Made by a program: the position numbers and the translations under genes
Shown: positions 23,189 through 34,255 of the stretch, piece after piece
Layout: each line of letters starts with the position of its first letter
Position numbering within the stretch: the first letter of the stretch is position 1
Assembly: GCA_030374765.1 (NCBI GenBank)
Contig: JARGXX010000097.1
Coordinates: forward strand, 744,001-808,000
From: Agarophyton chilense
Lineage: Eukaryota; Rhodophyta; Florideophyceae; Gracilariales; Gracilariaceae
DNA: 64,000 bases
Reading direction: 5' to 3'
The notes under the pieces: model-generated
The model's database searches: none
The model's input: the letters and a program-made list of their open reading frames with translations, nothing else
What the model was told of the DNA's origin: nothing

Positions 23189-24030
23189 ATATCCTTGCTT
23201 TTGTACGTTTTGTGTCTTTCTCTTCTTTCTTTACCTGGTATACGTCATGGGAACCGAAAAAGCTCGCAGTACTGGGTACAGATGCTCCCGGTACTTTCGT
23301 AAATGCGCCTTTCCATGCTGTGCCAATCTCTTCCCTTACTGCTTTGTCGATGATCCATTGTAGAGAACAGTCTAGTGTACGGCGAAAGACCTGTACCCCC
23401 CTAATATTGTTGTTAACATCAGTCAACACTTTATGCTCATCAGAGGCGAGTTCAATCGGGTCTCCACTTTGAGGTTCTTTAACTTCTTGTATACTAATGT
23501 CAAGTGTGGGGTCGCCTTCGAATGTAGTTGCGAAGAAAGATCCTCGAATGGTATCCTGATCGTCATTGTTCGATGATTCGTCCTCTGGTCCAAATATGTC
23601 GAGCATGATATGTTCGGGATCATCAGTATCTGGACTTTCTGTTGGTTCCTTGTCTTCTGCTTCTTCTTCTGCTAAAACGTCCTCTAATATGCCCTCTTGG
23701 AGATCACGTGCTAGCTGGCTAGTTGGTACGAGTCGAATGTTTTCATGTGCTACGGTTATAAGGGGTCCACTTTCAGTTCGGCGGCACTTTATATAGAATG
23801 TTGTGGCTTCCAGATCCATTGCTCGAACCCATCTCACTCGTTCATTCTGCTTCGATCTGTTATAAGAGACCCAGACTTCTGTGTCCTTCGATAGCGATGT
23901 CTGTGGCATAAGGTGATTGTCGGGGGACTTCCATAACTTTTGTAACGCCCGAGTTCCCATGATTTCTTTGTAAGCTTCAAGGATCTCTTGTGAAACCTCA
24001 GTAGCCGGGATGCGCAATAAAGATGGGGAG
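23189..24030 (-). pseudogene. Copia integrase C-terminus to RT start
   Basis: A continuous frame of about 277 codons covers the integrase C-terminal region (VSYNRSKQNERVRWVRAM...TFYIKCRRTESGPLITVAHENIRL). A long acidic linker (EEEAEDKEPTESPDTDD) follows, then the approach to RT (WKGAFTKV, DTKRTKARI). The frame runs into the solo LTR. Beyond it (22319 downward) the RT resumes, so the insertion cut the reading frame. Confidence 0.75.
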
Positions 24031-24068
24031 AATCCACGAGAGAGTTGAAAGCTGCTAAGAATGTAATT

Positions 24069-24640
24069 TCAATGGAAAACGTTTGTCAAGAACGACGCCC
24101 GGGATGCCAATGTCCGCGGACTTGCTGTGATTTTTTCACGAGATATCTTGTTAAGGATTTTATTGTAAATGCCGTTGTTTAGTTCAACCTTTCCGTTTTT
24201 AATGGAACTTCTGGGTGGACGTGGTTGCATCTCAATGTTGTGGGCGTTCGTAAATGTCTTCATCACGGTTCGACAAAAATCTGGATCTGCACTGAAGTAG
24301 CGATGTGCACCGTGGTGGTATAGCCAATCAGACTTAAAGAAATTTTTCATCTCGTTCTCATCCTTCTTCCGCACAATACATAGTTCCCCATAGTTTGTAC
24401 CTAAGTCGATGATATTGAGAACCTCTCATTTCTCGTCATTGATTTATATAGTTATAAAATCGGTTTGAATAGAGTTTTTAAAGGCTTCGTTAACGTGGCT
24501 TAACGATATCTTCTTCCGATGGGCCGGGGTCCCACTTAAACTGCATATGTCGCATGCTCTCACTAACCTATCACATTCACGTCCCAATTGAGTCGTTAAT
24601 ATTTTCGAGTCCGAAAGAATTGTCTTCATTTCTTCTCATG
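24069..24640 (-). pseudogene. Copia integrase zinc and core domains, broken
   Basis: 24444-24629 carries the end of the zinc-binding domain (RLVRACDICSLSGTPAHRKK). 24069-24374 carries part of the catalytic core (WLYHHGAHRYFSADPDF, then RPPRSSIKNGKVELNNGIYN, where E follows the K-N-G-x-V motif as in copia cores). The two pieces are in different frames. Confidence 0.75.
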
Positions 24641-25170
24641 TGGCATGTGTGAATCGATGTAATTTCTTTATAGCATTAACATCCATTCCGTTTCCCTGGC
24701 GTCCAAGCAGGCTTTGCATCTTGGATCAGAAATGGGGTATAAACTCTATACGCAATCGGTCATTGCCAGTCTCGTCTTGGTCGATGTACGTGTAGAATTG
24801 TCGCTCGTCGGTGTCCATTGGTCGTTAGAATCTTATCATCTGAGGCTAAGTTCCATTGAAGGTGTCTGAGTATCGTTTGACATCCAAATCAACGATGAGC
24901 GGTGGCTAGCCCTCAACCAAGTCAAATTAAAGCATTGTCGGCATTCCATTGATTTCATTAACCATTAAATTCCAATTAAAATAAAATGGGTTTGGGTTTT
25001 TCGCCAGTATGACCCCATCCGTGATGGTAAAATTCTGTCGGTGTGTCCACCGAGAAACGTATACCCAGTGCATCACAATACATAGTCGCGCCAGAATTTC
25101 CACAGGTGGAAGTTGGTGCTCCTTCGTCAAGCATCGGGTTGAGATCAGGACGGAGCTTTGTCGATCTCAC
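24641..25170 (-). pseudogene. Copia aspartic protease, broken
   Basis: 24976-25170 reads the active-site block NPMLDEGAPTSTCG, then YCDALGIRFSVDTPTEFYHH. The adjoining frame reads a decayed second lobe (FDLVEG, PPLIVDLDVKRYSDTFNG) with several stops. The active-site triplet is D-E-G rather than D-S/T-G. I recall a similar LDEGAP form from algal copia elements, but cannot verify that here. Confidence 0.65.
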
Positions 25171-25249
25171 TGCAGAAAAAGCGACTTCCTGGGTGGTGTG
25201 GCTTCAGTTATGTTGTCTAATTGAGTCTCATCGCTAGCAGGTGTTTTGT

Positions 25250-25849
25250 TTTGTTTTGAGAGTTTACGTCTTTCCTTCATCTTCTCCGGACATTTTTTGC
25301 TGTCTTCTTACCAATTTCCAACGATACCACACACACCAGAAGAACTCTTCTGCTTCATTTCCTTGATAAAATTGACCCTCTCAACGCGTTGTGTATTATC
25401 TCGCTTGCCAAGCAAGGTGTGAACATTTGCCAGTTACTCTTTCGTAACAACCTGTGAGAGTGATTCAGCTGCTTCTTCGACCGTGAAGCACGGATTCAAA
25501 TCATCCCCGAATTCTTTGAGTCGAAGAAGGGCATCATCCATCTTTGAGTTGATCTTCACTACATTTTCCTCGACGTTGTTTCTGGAGCTATTGATGGTAG
25601 AATGTAATACTTCCAGGTCTTTGGCAGTCATCGCATCATGTATTATGGACTCTTTTTCCAGGCATTGTCTTGTTGTCAGTTAAAAGATTAAGGCGTTTAT
25701 TGTGTCTGGAGATAACTGGGCGTTTCGCAACATGAGCTCAGCCAATTGGCGACTGGAGCTCTCTGACGTAGTCTCCGTTTGATTGATGTATCTTGCTACC
25801 ATTCCAATAAATCTATTCGCAAACTGTGGTACCTTTTTCATCCTTCGTC
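25250..25849 (-). pseudogene. Gag-like or linker sequence upstream of copia protease
   Basis: Two coding-like frames are seen: one near 25680-25849 (FANRFIGMVARYINQ, SSSRQLAELMLRNAQ) and one at 25434-25631 (a helical, coiled-coil-like stretch). No zinc knuckle is seen. Position before the protease suggests gag or a gag-PR linker. Confidence 0.4.
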
Positions 25850-26629
25850 TGTCGCATTCTGGATGCACCCGAATTCAACCGTTCGAAATACTACGAAGTC
25901 CCGATACGGCATTCATAAGCTATTGCATGGGCTATACTCGATTACGAGAAGTTATGAGAAAAATTAATTCATGGAAAGGTTTGGACAGGAGAAATTTAAT
26001 TAAGAAGTACTGTATTTAGTGTACACTGTAAGGTGCCATCACCAAATACTTTATTTGGTATTATTTAGATAATTCTGTAGTGGCACGCCACGTGTATGCA
26101 CTACTGTACCGTACTTGCTTTGCCTCTTGGGACCTTAAAGGGCACAAGGCCCAGGTGAAGACGGCGAAAGGCCAACCAACAATCAAAGAAAACATCATCT
26201 TGGTGAGTCCTAGAAATCCTAATGTGGTTCACCACCAATGGGCACCTATAGTATCAGTTCTTAACCGTTCTGATCTATAGCTCTTGTTCCGAGGATACCC
26301 TCTACTGTTGCACATTTACCGCCCTTTTTCTACAGCTTTCTATGTGTGCGTGTGGTTATTTCTTTGTTGTTTTCTCTACTGTTACCTGGATATTTCTTTT
26401 ATCAAAAGGATTGTAGAACCGATCTCTTGTGCATTATGTACCGCCGTATCTGGACATCCGCCTCGTGAATACACGTATTACACCCAATGTTCAAGCACAC
26501 CTGGTTGCTTCCCGCACACGCTCTTCTTATCTAAGAACCGTCGCTCGCAAGGCGACACCCGCTCTTCGCGGTTATTTCTGTGCATATCCACTGCACCGAG
26601 ACCTCTACAGTCTTCAGTAGAATACCACA
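25850..26629 (+). repeat. 5' LTR of the older Ty3/gypsy element
   Basis: It starts TGTCGCATTCTGGATGC and ends GAATACCACA (TG...CA). It aligns along its length with 43576-44364, with many substitutions and small indels. The PBS follows 5 bp after its end. Confidence 0.85.
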
Positions 26630-26634
26630 TAAAC

Positions 26635-26653
26635 TGGTCTCCCGACATAGAAA
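26635..26653 (+). promoter_or_regulatory. Primer binding site of the older element
   Basis: TGGTCTCCCGACATAGAAA begins 6 bp after the LTR end. Its first 12 bases are identical to the PBS of the young element (TGGTCTCCCGAC). TGG is the complement of a tRNA CCA end, but I could not name the tRNA. Confidence 0.7.
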
Positions 26654-26935
26654 GAAGTACATCTGTTTGTGGAGTATTGGTCGCTTGGACTGGAAATATC
26701 GTGTTTCACACATTCGAATGATCCTCGTTGGATTCCCATGCGTTGTACTGTGATCAGAGAACTGAAGCTAGAACCGTCATCACAAAATGTACATTGTCAG
26801 AAGACATTTGGAACCGGATCTAACCATTCGCCACATTCGTCGGTCAACCCGAATTTTAGTTGTGAATCTTCACTGTTTGTTTGTTCTATTTGCTAGAAGT
26901 TTCTATCGTTGTCGATATTGGTTGTATCGATCTCG

Positions 26936-26952
26936 ATATATATATATATATA
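26936..26952. repeat. Short (AT)n tract
   Basis: About eight AT units lie in the leader between PBS and gag of the older element. Confidence 0.9.
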
Positions 26953-27039
26953 TTGTTTTCATTGAGAAATTGTGTTTGCGTCGTTTGAATTTTTTATCTG
27001 AATTGCCAGTGATAATTTGCCGCCATGCAGACAGGAAGC

Positions 27040-28734
27040 TGACTGGATTCGGATAGAATTGAATCCAGGGCACCCCGCTTAATCACCTCTACAGAGGCCG
27101 GCGACCGCCTTTTTCGTCAGGCGAAGAAGAAGTCGAAATCCACAGAAGGCGCAGCTTCCGAGGTTTCGATGACGATCGCTCTTGAGGCTACTACCTCATC
27201 TAAACGTGATATCGCGGAAGGTGCACCCTTGCTAGCTGAAGTACAGCAACTCCGGGCGGAATCTGCGACGCAGAAGTTCCGTCTGGAGGAGAATGGAAAG
27301 TCAACTTAACTTGTTAAAATCGTCATTAGAGACGTTAAGAAGAGAGCAAACGGCTTTGGAAAATAGAAATCTAGACAAGAATCGGATGGCCGAGACTGTT
27401 CGGACGATCCAAGAAGATCTAAACCAATTGCTAGAAGAGCAAGGAAATGCCACAGGGGCCTTACCACCTATATCGGTTACTGTTGATGATGTCCTCTCAC
27501 GTGTACACCCTCGCTTAGAGCGATTGGAGACTGTGGTGAATGCCCCGTTGCAAATTCTGCACCCGGAAGTACGGGAGGTGGACACAACGTTGCTGATGCG
27601 CGGTCGCGCAAGAAAGATTCGAAAAGGTCGAAGGTACAAAAGTTATCTTCAAGACGCTGTAAATCGAGAAAATTCGCAAAAATACATGACACCGAGGGAG
27701 ACGGAGATGATTCCGATTAGACGGATTCCGATGGTTCGGATACGGACGATCCCGAGAATGGACGTTCATCTCCTGATGATACCTCGAGCGAGGAGGACAC
27801 TAACCGTTCGAGAAAGAAAAGAATGGGTAGCTCACTATTGCCCCGCAAGAATGGACCACCCTACAAGAATCTGAAACCGCTTTCGTGTACGAACCCGCTT
27901 TACAGGAAGATAACTAATTATTTTTTATATCGGCTCAAAGTCCGAAAGGGGAAGCGAACAGATCGGGAGACAGCCAGAGTGAGAGATCATATTAAGCGTT
28001 TGAACATTGGCCTCGATGGTCTTACCTTTTCTGGGAAGGATCCTATTCTTATATTTGAATTTCTCAACCGCTATGTAGTCGAAGCCGACACGCTGGGGAT
28101 AAGTGAAGCTCAAGCAATAGTGGCAATTACACACTTATTGGCTGGATTTGCCTCGGAGCAATACAGTGCCGTGAGTGATTCACTTACTGTCGATGAAGGT
28201 GGAGTCACCAGTTGGGCCGAAACCGTGCAGCACTTTCTTCTTAGTTAAGCAAAGTCTAATGCGATTCGTGAAGCTATTCTGAATATCAGAGATATTACCC
28301 AGAAGCCTGGAGAAAAGAAGGTTGAGTACAGTTCAAGACTGAGTAATGCAGCTACACGCTGTGGAAATGTCCATTCTACGGACGAGAAGATGACACTTTT
28401 AGTAGATGGACTCGATCCAACTATCAAGTCATTGGTAGCCCGTCATCGGGAGAAGCACTCGAGAATCAGTTTTCTGGAATTAGTGCAGTATGCACAGGCT
28501 GAAGGTAAAGCCGTTTGCGCTCGTCGCGGAGGTGGAACACGTCGTCTAGGAACATACCCCGTTGCTAACAGGGATATAAAACGCCCTATCAAGCGAGGCA
28601 ACGTTTTGCATCTGGAGTCGCCAGAAGAATCACACGTTTCGACGTTATCGCCTCATGATGCCCGTAATCCTGGGGAAGACGCATTTTATTGTCTGGATGA
28701 TGCAGAGGGGTCAATGCCTACTACGGATTAGCCG
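27040..28734 (+). pseudogene. gag capsid region of the older element
   Basis: The reading passes through several frames: an N-terminal coiled-coil part (LLAEVQQLRAESATQKFRLE), an acidic Ser/Asp stretch near 27700-27810, then the capsid-like domain. That domain (27823-28248 and 28390-28731) carries NPLYRKITNYFLYRLK, FSGKDPILIFEFLNRYVVEA, LVDGLDPTIKSLVARHREKH and LELVQYAQAEG. The same blocks occur in the young gag (FTGDDPILVLDFLHRFVAEA, FIDGLDPAIKTLVARYREQE). Stops and frameshifts include a TAA near 28246. Confidence 0.85.
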
Positions 28735-29289
28735 TCAACTTACTCCCATGTAGAAGATGATATATTGCCTATGAAGACACGCCGTTATCCTTACAGAAGG
28801 AGTCCAATGGTCCCGCCAGCATGGGGATTTACTTCTCAGAAGCCTGATTGGGTGGATACTAGTGGTACAGAACAGCCACAGCTGAGGTTGAACAGGGACG
28901 GCCTGATATGTTATGGGTGCTATGGAAGACATCATTTGTCATCAGAGTGCACTCTGCCCTTAACACAGGTACATCGAGTTGTCTCGAACTCTACAGCTCT
29001 CCGAGAGCAAGAACGAACCCGTGTACCGGGACAATCATATTGGAAGGCCAAAGCTCAGGGACTTGCAAATATGGTACGCAGAACTCATGCAAGAGCTCAG
29101 AACTCTGAAAAATCACAGGGTTCAGCCCCAAAAGTACAGAGGAACGCCGATGTGGCGAGGGAGAAACACGCGTCATCGGAAAATGGAGTGAGAGAGCCCT
29201 CAGGGGGTTGGGTGGATTCAAACCCACTGTACCGATCGGGGTATCGACACTGCCCTGCTCCTGGGAATTTAATCCGAAGGTCCTACTGA
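28735..29289 (+). pseudogene. gag zinc-knuckle segment of the older element
   Basis: This segment is separated from the capsid part by a TAG at 28729-28731. It contains an intact CCHC knuckle (CYGCYGRHHLSSEC, about 28909-28950), which in a live gag binds the genomic RNA. A helix similar to the other copies follows (VVSNSTALREQERTRV). Confidence 0.8.
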
Positions 29290-29363
29290 GCCCAGAAGGA
29301 TCTTGGAATGTCGGAGACTATGTACAATTTGACAGTATGTTGAAAAGTTCTTGGAAATAATAT

Positions 29364-30467
29364 TTGTGCTTAATTAAGTGGACGAATCACGTTATGATTA
29401 TGGCCCGAAGGAACTACAACGTCTATGCCGACGTCGGCTCTTCTCAAGCGCTGTTGTCGCGAAGACTCGCTGCACTGGATAGGGGTACAGGCCCAAAAAT
29501 TATCAGATTGTCTGAATTGCGCGAAGACCAGCGAGCTCGAATAAAACAAACACAGATACCGGATATCCGGGATGCGAACAACAGACCAATAAAGTCTATT
29601 GGAACAATACGCCTTGTCGTTCGCTTGGGAAATCATGTTCTCATGTTAACGTTTATTGTGTGTATCATATTGGCTGCACCAGTTGTGCTGGATTGTGACT
29701 ACTGTGACAAGTTTGTCGAATCGATTCGTCTGAAGAATCGGGAAGTGGAGCTTGGAGATGGCTCTACAGTGCCAATTGTGCGCAGACCTCTGCGGCGATC
29801 TGCTTCATTTGCACAATTACCACCGTCATTGGAATACAAAGCCCCACTGGGCAGAACATCTCCGAAGATTCGGGTGTGTAAACCAACGGTGATACCACCA
29901 AAAAGTCAAACATGGGTATCAGTCGTTACTGAGAAGCACGGACTTATCGTTACTCAGCAGAACGCGACACTGTATCACACTTGTGAATTGCTAGTCGCCA
30001 ACAGCATTGCACAGATGAGCCCGAAGATCCCTTTCAGGATATTGGTGAGCAACTTTGGCTCTGAAGAGCGTCGTTCACACAAGCATCAGCTCTTGGGCAT
30101 GGCGCTGCCACACCCTTCAGTTGTGATACCGACACAAATAATGACGGCAGACGTCTTAGGAGTAACGCCCATAGGCGAGCAATGGTCGAAAGCGATAGAA
30201 GCGGTCGAGAACATGAAGAAAATGAAGGAAGAGAATGTTTCTGAAGAAGAGATGGAAGCAGCCCCCGAGGGCGTGAAGATGGAACACGTTCCTGAGGATT
30301 ATAAAGGAAGATTGCGCAGATTGCTGCTGAAGTTTTCACATATGTGGAGTGGACACATTGGCCAGATCGCGGCTACAGAACATCATATTGACGTTGCACC
30401 GGGTAGACGACCCATCGCTCAGTTACCGTATCGGGCAGGCCCGCGAACTCGTCAGATCGAGCAATAA
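29364..30467 (+). pseudogene. Protease and RT start, older element
   Basis: The open frame covers the region from MARRNYNVYADVGSSQ to the RT entry segment AQLPYRAGPRTRQIEQ. The protease active-site motif reads ALDRGTGP, where the young element has VLDTGTEP, so Thr is Arg. The flap/second-lobe motif is VLDCDYCDKF instead of ILGCDFCDRF. Both changes predict an inactive protease. The frame ends at TAA 30465-30467, directly continued in the same frame by RT. Confidence 0.85.
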
Positions 30468-31229
30468 CACGTGGCATCCATGTTCGAGAAGGGAATCACT
30501 GAGCCAGCTCAATCGGCTTGGGCATTCCCAGTGGTCCTTGTTCTCAAAGGAGATAGTTCTTTACGATTTTGCGTTGACTACAGAAAACTGAATGCAGTAA
30601 CTGTGAGGGATACGTACCCATTACCGCGTATGGATGAATGCATCGATAGTCTTAGAAAACCCAATTTTTTTACTACGCTTGACGCAAATTGGGGATACTG
30701 GAAGATACCAGTCGCCCCAGAAGGCCAATATAAGACTACATTTTCGTGTCTCTCAGGACTGTATCGCTTTAAGCGAAGGGCATTTGGTTTGACCAACGCC
30801 TCTGCGAATTTTCAGCGTGCTATCGACATAATATTATCACAGAATAAGTGGAAAACATGTCTCGTTTACTTGGCTGACATCATCATTTTCAGGAAGAATA
30901 TGGAGGACCATTTCGGGAATGTTGAGGGCATCCTCAAGAAGTTACAGCAAGCTGGAATTACCTTGAAGATCAAGATGTTTGAATGTTTCACGAACCAAGT
31001 GAAATACCTGGGACGCAGGATAAAGCCAGGGAAACTAAAAACGTAAGAAGTTCAGACCGCTGCGATTCATGAGTTCAAACCTCCGCGAACGCAGACGCAA
31101 TTGAGATCTTTTCTCGGACTTTTTAATGTCTACAGACGATTTGTGCCGCGCTATTCGCATATCGCTGCACCCCTTACTGCGTTATTGAAGAAGGGACAAC
31201 CCGTTAAATTGAAGGAATTCGGAGAAGCA
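30468..31229 (+). pseudogene. Reverse transcriptase, older element
   Basis: In the same frame as the protease after one stop it reads VLVLKGDSSLRFCVDYRKLN, YPLPRMDECIDSL, the palm segment and RAFGLTNASANFQRAIDIIL. The catalytic box reads LVYLADIIIF where LVYLDDIIIF is expected, so one metal-binding Asp is lost. Another in-frame TAA occurs at 31044-31046. Then EFKPPRTQTQLRSFLGLFNV continues to a TGA near 31227. Confidence 0.9.
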
Positions 31230-31234
31230 AAGCT

Positions 31235-31681
31235 ATGGCAAAGCTGAAACACGTGCTGACCACAGCTCCTGTGTTATCTCTTCCGAAAACGGATCTTCCT
31301 TACACTGTAGATAGGGACGGTAGAGATTATCAGATAGGGTGTGCCTTTTTTCAAACGCACGAAGACGCCATACGATATCCTATTGGATACTGGTCGAGAA
31401 CACTGCACCAGGCAGAAAAGAACTACTCTGTCTCAGAAAAGGAATTCCTTGCTATGGTTTGGGCTCTCACGACCGTCAGACCTTACCTACAGGGTGCTCA
31501 CTTTACGGTCAATACCGATCATTCATGCCTCAGATGGCTTATGTCGATTACCGACCCGTCGGGACGCTTAATGCGATGGCGTCACCGCCCTCCAGAATTT
31601 TATTTCACAATCAACTACAAGAAGGGAACTTCAAACTTAGCGACCCGAAACCTTGGGAGAAACTCAATTGGAAATCGATGA
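31235..31681 (+). pseudogene. RNase H domain, older element
   Basis: The frame reads PVLSLPKTDLPYTVDRDGRD, YPIGYWSRTLHQAEKNYSVS, EKEFLAMVWALTTVRPYLQG and HFTVNTDHSCLRWLM. These are the usual Ty3/gypsy RNase H blocks, including the E of EKE and the D of NTDH. The expected first Asp (VDRDGRD) is in a plausible position. It follows the RT by a short out-of-frame gap. Confidence 0.9.
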
Positions 31682-31760
31682 TGAGATACCATGTTTGGTA
31701 ACCGAACATTAGAGAACGAAAGAAGAAAAACTAGAAGAACTAGAAGAAGAGGATTATCAA

Positions 31761-32520
31761 ATGAAAGTACGGGTAGACAGGACTAAGGACATGGATTCAG
31801 AAGTTCAACTCGAACGAATCTCTCTTGAAGAGCTATTACGTGAACAAAACACAGATGCCTTACGCGCGGCCATCCGCTCTCGTCTTAACGGGGGGGGGAC
31901 GTGTTGCCTTTTCGTCTCGACGATCGAGGAATCTTTTTTCGAACTGTTGAATCGTATGAGAAAGTCGTAAAACCACACGCTCTCAAGAGCAGAGTATTGC
32001 ATTTGGCACATTATTCGCAAATTTCTGGTCATCCAGGAAATACGAAGCTGTATCTAACCCTCAGAAGGGACTTTTGTTGGCCAACTTTGGCAATGGATTG
32101 TCATGCGACAGCTAAGATGTGCATAACGTGCGCGAGGAATAGAGTGAGGCTCTGGAAAAAGAAGAAGCCACTGAAGCTGTTCCCAGCAATCGCACCTCTA
32201 CAATATGTCAGAATTGACATACTTGGGGAATTGATCCGCTCGAAGAGGGGAAAGAGAAACCTTTTGGTAATTACTGATCGCTTCTCTAAGCTGGTTAAGA
32301 CAGTTCTGCTGAAACGGATTACTGCTTCCGTGATAGCACGAGCGTTCATCCACCATTGGGTTAATTACTACGGACCAACGGATACTCTGCTCTCAGATAA
32401 TGGCATGCAATTCGTTGCACGCTTTCTTCAAGATTTATGCAGGATACTTGGAGTTAAGAACGTGTTCACCACGACCAATACGACGCGTCAATGCGACGGG
32501 CACTCCCAGATATCTGAGTC
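31761..32520 (+). pseudogene. Integrase, older element, internally deleted
   Basis: The zinc domain (LHLAHYSQISGHPG...CHATAKMCITCARNR) and the first part of the core (YVRIDILGELIRSK, ITDRFSKLVKTVLLKRI, DTLLSDNGMQFVARF) are present. Just after KNVFTTTNTTRQCDG the sequence jumps to chromodomain, so the segment with the catalytic Glu and the C-terminal domain is gone. A run of nine G at 31890-31898 marks a frame change upstream of the zinc domain. Confidence 0.85.
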
Positions 32521-32678
32521 GGAGGACACGTTTTCGTGAACGCATTCGAGGTCATGGATGGCATGCAAAGGACGACAGTTTACTGTTTAAAGTGCGTTGG
32601 TATGGGGGTCAACCCGAAGACGATTCGTGGGAGCCCACACGCAGTATACCACGATCACTCGTGCTCGCGTACTTCTGA
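32521..32678 (+). pseudogene. Chromodomain at the end of pol, older element
   Basis: FRERIRGHGWHAKDDSLLFK followed by VRWYGGQPEDDSWEP and SIPRSLVLAY is a chromodomain. It is the hallmark of chromoviruses, where it guides integration to particular chromatin. It is fused to truncated integrase after the deletion. Confidence 0.8.
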
Positions 32679-32958
32679 CGTTCTAAACTGGATGTCCCAG
32701 ACAATATTTATGACGCTCTCGTCGGTTTGCTTGTGTCAGGAGAGCCTGATCGAGTCTGATCCGTACAGAAGTATGAAGTAACTCCAGGAGGAGGAAGAAT
32801 GAAGTGGAGGCCCACAAGAAGTTAGAAGTGAAACAAAAAGAGGAAAGGCCTCGCAGAAAGAAGAAAAAGCAAGGAAGTGGCAGAAGATCAAAACGTTTTA
32901 TTTTGCTACCTCAAGACTACCGCTAGTGGGTTTGTTATTGTCTCCTCAGGCAAGAAAG

Positions 32959-34250
32959 TTAGGGATTCGGGTTATCCGCGTTCATACCCATCGAGGAGCG
33001 CAAGGAATTCAGCATTTGCTGTCGATTTCCTTGAACAAGGTGGGGAGGAATCCCAGCGTCTTCGAGGAACTGCCTAAGATTGCCAAGCTCGGCATCGTGG
33101 GAAGCCACTGTGGGTCGAACAGGCTCAGGCACAGCGCTCTGCATCGCTGCAGGAACCACTGGCTCTATGCCTTCGTTCTCACCCAAAGCGGGATCCTCGA
33201 GGATGATCTCTTCTGGCTCTTCGTCGTAATCGATTTCGTGCATCTCGTCAACTAGTGCGTCTGAATTTTGAGCAGTTGGATCGTGTATGAAACCAGTCGG
33301 CTGGGTTAGAGGCATTTCTCGCGGAGGTTCCCGTAGAACTTTGGCGTGATCACCTTCGATATGCTGGTTAGTCCAGGGGTCGTACCAGACGAAGTCAACG
33401 CCGGGACCGGTTCTTCCTGGTGAATAGTCGCGACGAGGACGTCCTCTAGCCTGCTGTTCAGAAGGAACAAGGGTCCAGTCAATCTGGTCAATGACATCCA
33501 TTAGGCGCAGAAAATCTTCGTGATTGGCACGTGAGCCCAGGACGAGCGACAGATCGAGTTCTCTGGAAAGTTGTCGAGCAATCGGGCTCATATATCACAA
33601 ACGATATTTGTCGTACACATCCCAAAGAATGAACACGACCATCTTCGCGATGAATTAATTGTAGACGACTACCCAATAACCGGAAAACGGATCATTCGCG
33701 AGTAAAGAACCTACGTAGGTGATCGAAGGAGGTAGCTTCACAAGACAGCCACTAGGACTCTCGATCTCAAGCCAGTATTCAAGAATCGGCACGTAGCGCC
33801 CAACCCGCGAGTTATACCGAATTCGGTCTATTTCGAGCATCTGGTATGGAACTAAGTATCCCAGTCGAAATCTGGTAGGTAGTGCCAACCGGGAGGATTC
33901 CCAATACGGACTATACCGTTTGCGGAGATATCGGAATTCCGCGCGTAATTGAGAACGGTCGGAACAGAGGGCCACGTTGGATACTCCACGAACACCGCGC
34001 CACCTTTGGACATCCAAACCCGCTAGGTTCTCTGCATATGAGTTAACCTCGCCATTTGCTCTGGCACACCAGGTATCGAATTGCCAATCCACATTGAGAG
34101 GCACCGAGCCGATAATGCGGCGTAATCGATGGTACACCAGACGGGTTAACCGTTCGCGCGCATCGAGCAATCTCTCGTTTCCAAAGCGACTGATCGCACT
34201 GTTTGGAAGGGCGCAATGGCTCAGCCAATCTGATGTGAACAACGAATGCC
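32959..34250 (-). pseudogene. Antisense ORF of the older element, main part
   Basis: On the strand opposite to gag-pol, 34250-33655 and 33591-32959 are in one frame. They are separated only by TAA (33655-33657) and TGA (33595-33597). The product aligns along its length with the antisense ORF of the young element. Shared blocks include LRAEFRY versus LRAEFCY, GYLVPYQMLEIDRI versus GYILPYQNTEIERI, and LPPSITYVGSLLANDP versus LPPVFTYVGSSFLNDP. Others are REPPREMP versus RHAPREVP, and a similar C-terminal helix after an acidic stretch. The 5' part was displaced to 43045 and beyond by the young insertion. No known domain. Confidence 0.8.
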
Positions 34251-34255
34251 ATGGG
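34251..34255. repeat. Target site duplication, left copy (ATGGG)
   Basis: ATGGG directly precedes the young element and is repeated at 43040-43044 directly after it. Confidence 0.95.

Larger units (their letters stand above)
21050..25849 (-). mobile_element. Decayed Ty1/copia retrotransposon
   Basis: The minus strand reads gag-like sequence, protease, integrase, acidic linker, reverse transcriptase and RNase H in that order, the Ty1/copia order (integrase before RT). In-frame stops and frameshifts occur throughout. A solo LTR of the GC-rich Ty3/gypsy family interrupts it at 22324-23188. Its upstream end is cut at 25849 by the 5' LTR of the older gypsy element. Copia LTRs were not identified. 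Confidence 0.8.

Noticed and set aside
22659-23472. ORFs within and across the LTRs (also 34221-34806 and 42129-42726)
   Set aside because: They recur only because the LTR is repeated. They run across U3/R/U5 and have no domain.
25812-25850. GTGGT before the older 5' LTR as target duplication partner of GTGGT after its 3' LTR
   Set aside because: It lies about 20 bp away from the LTR start defined by alignment of the two LTRs and by the PPT, so the match is probably chance.
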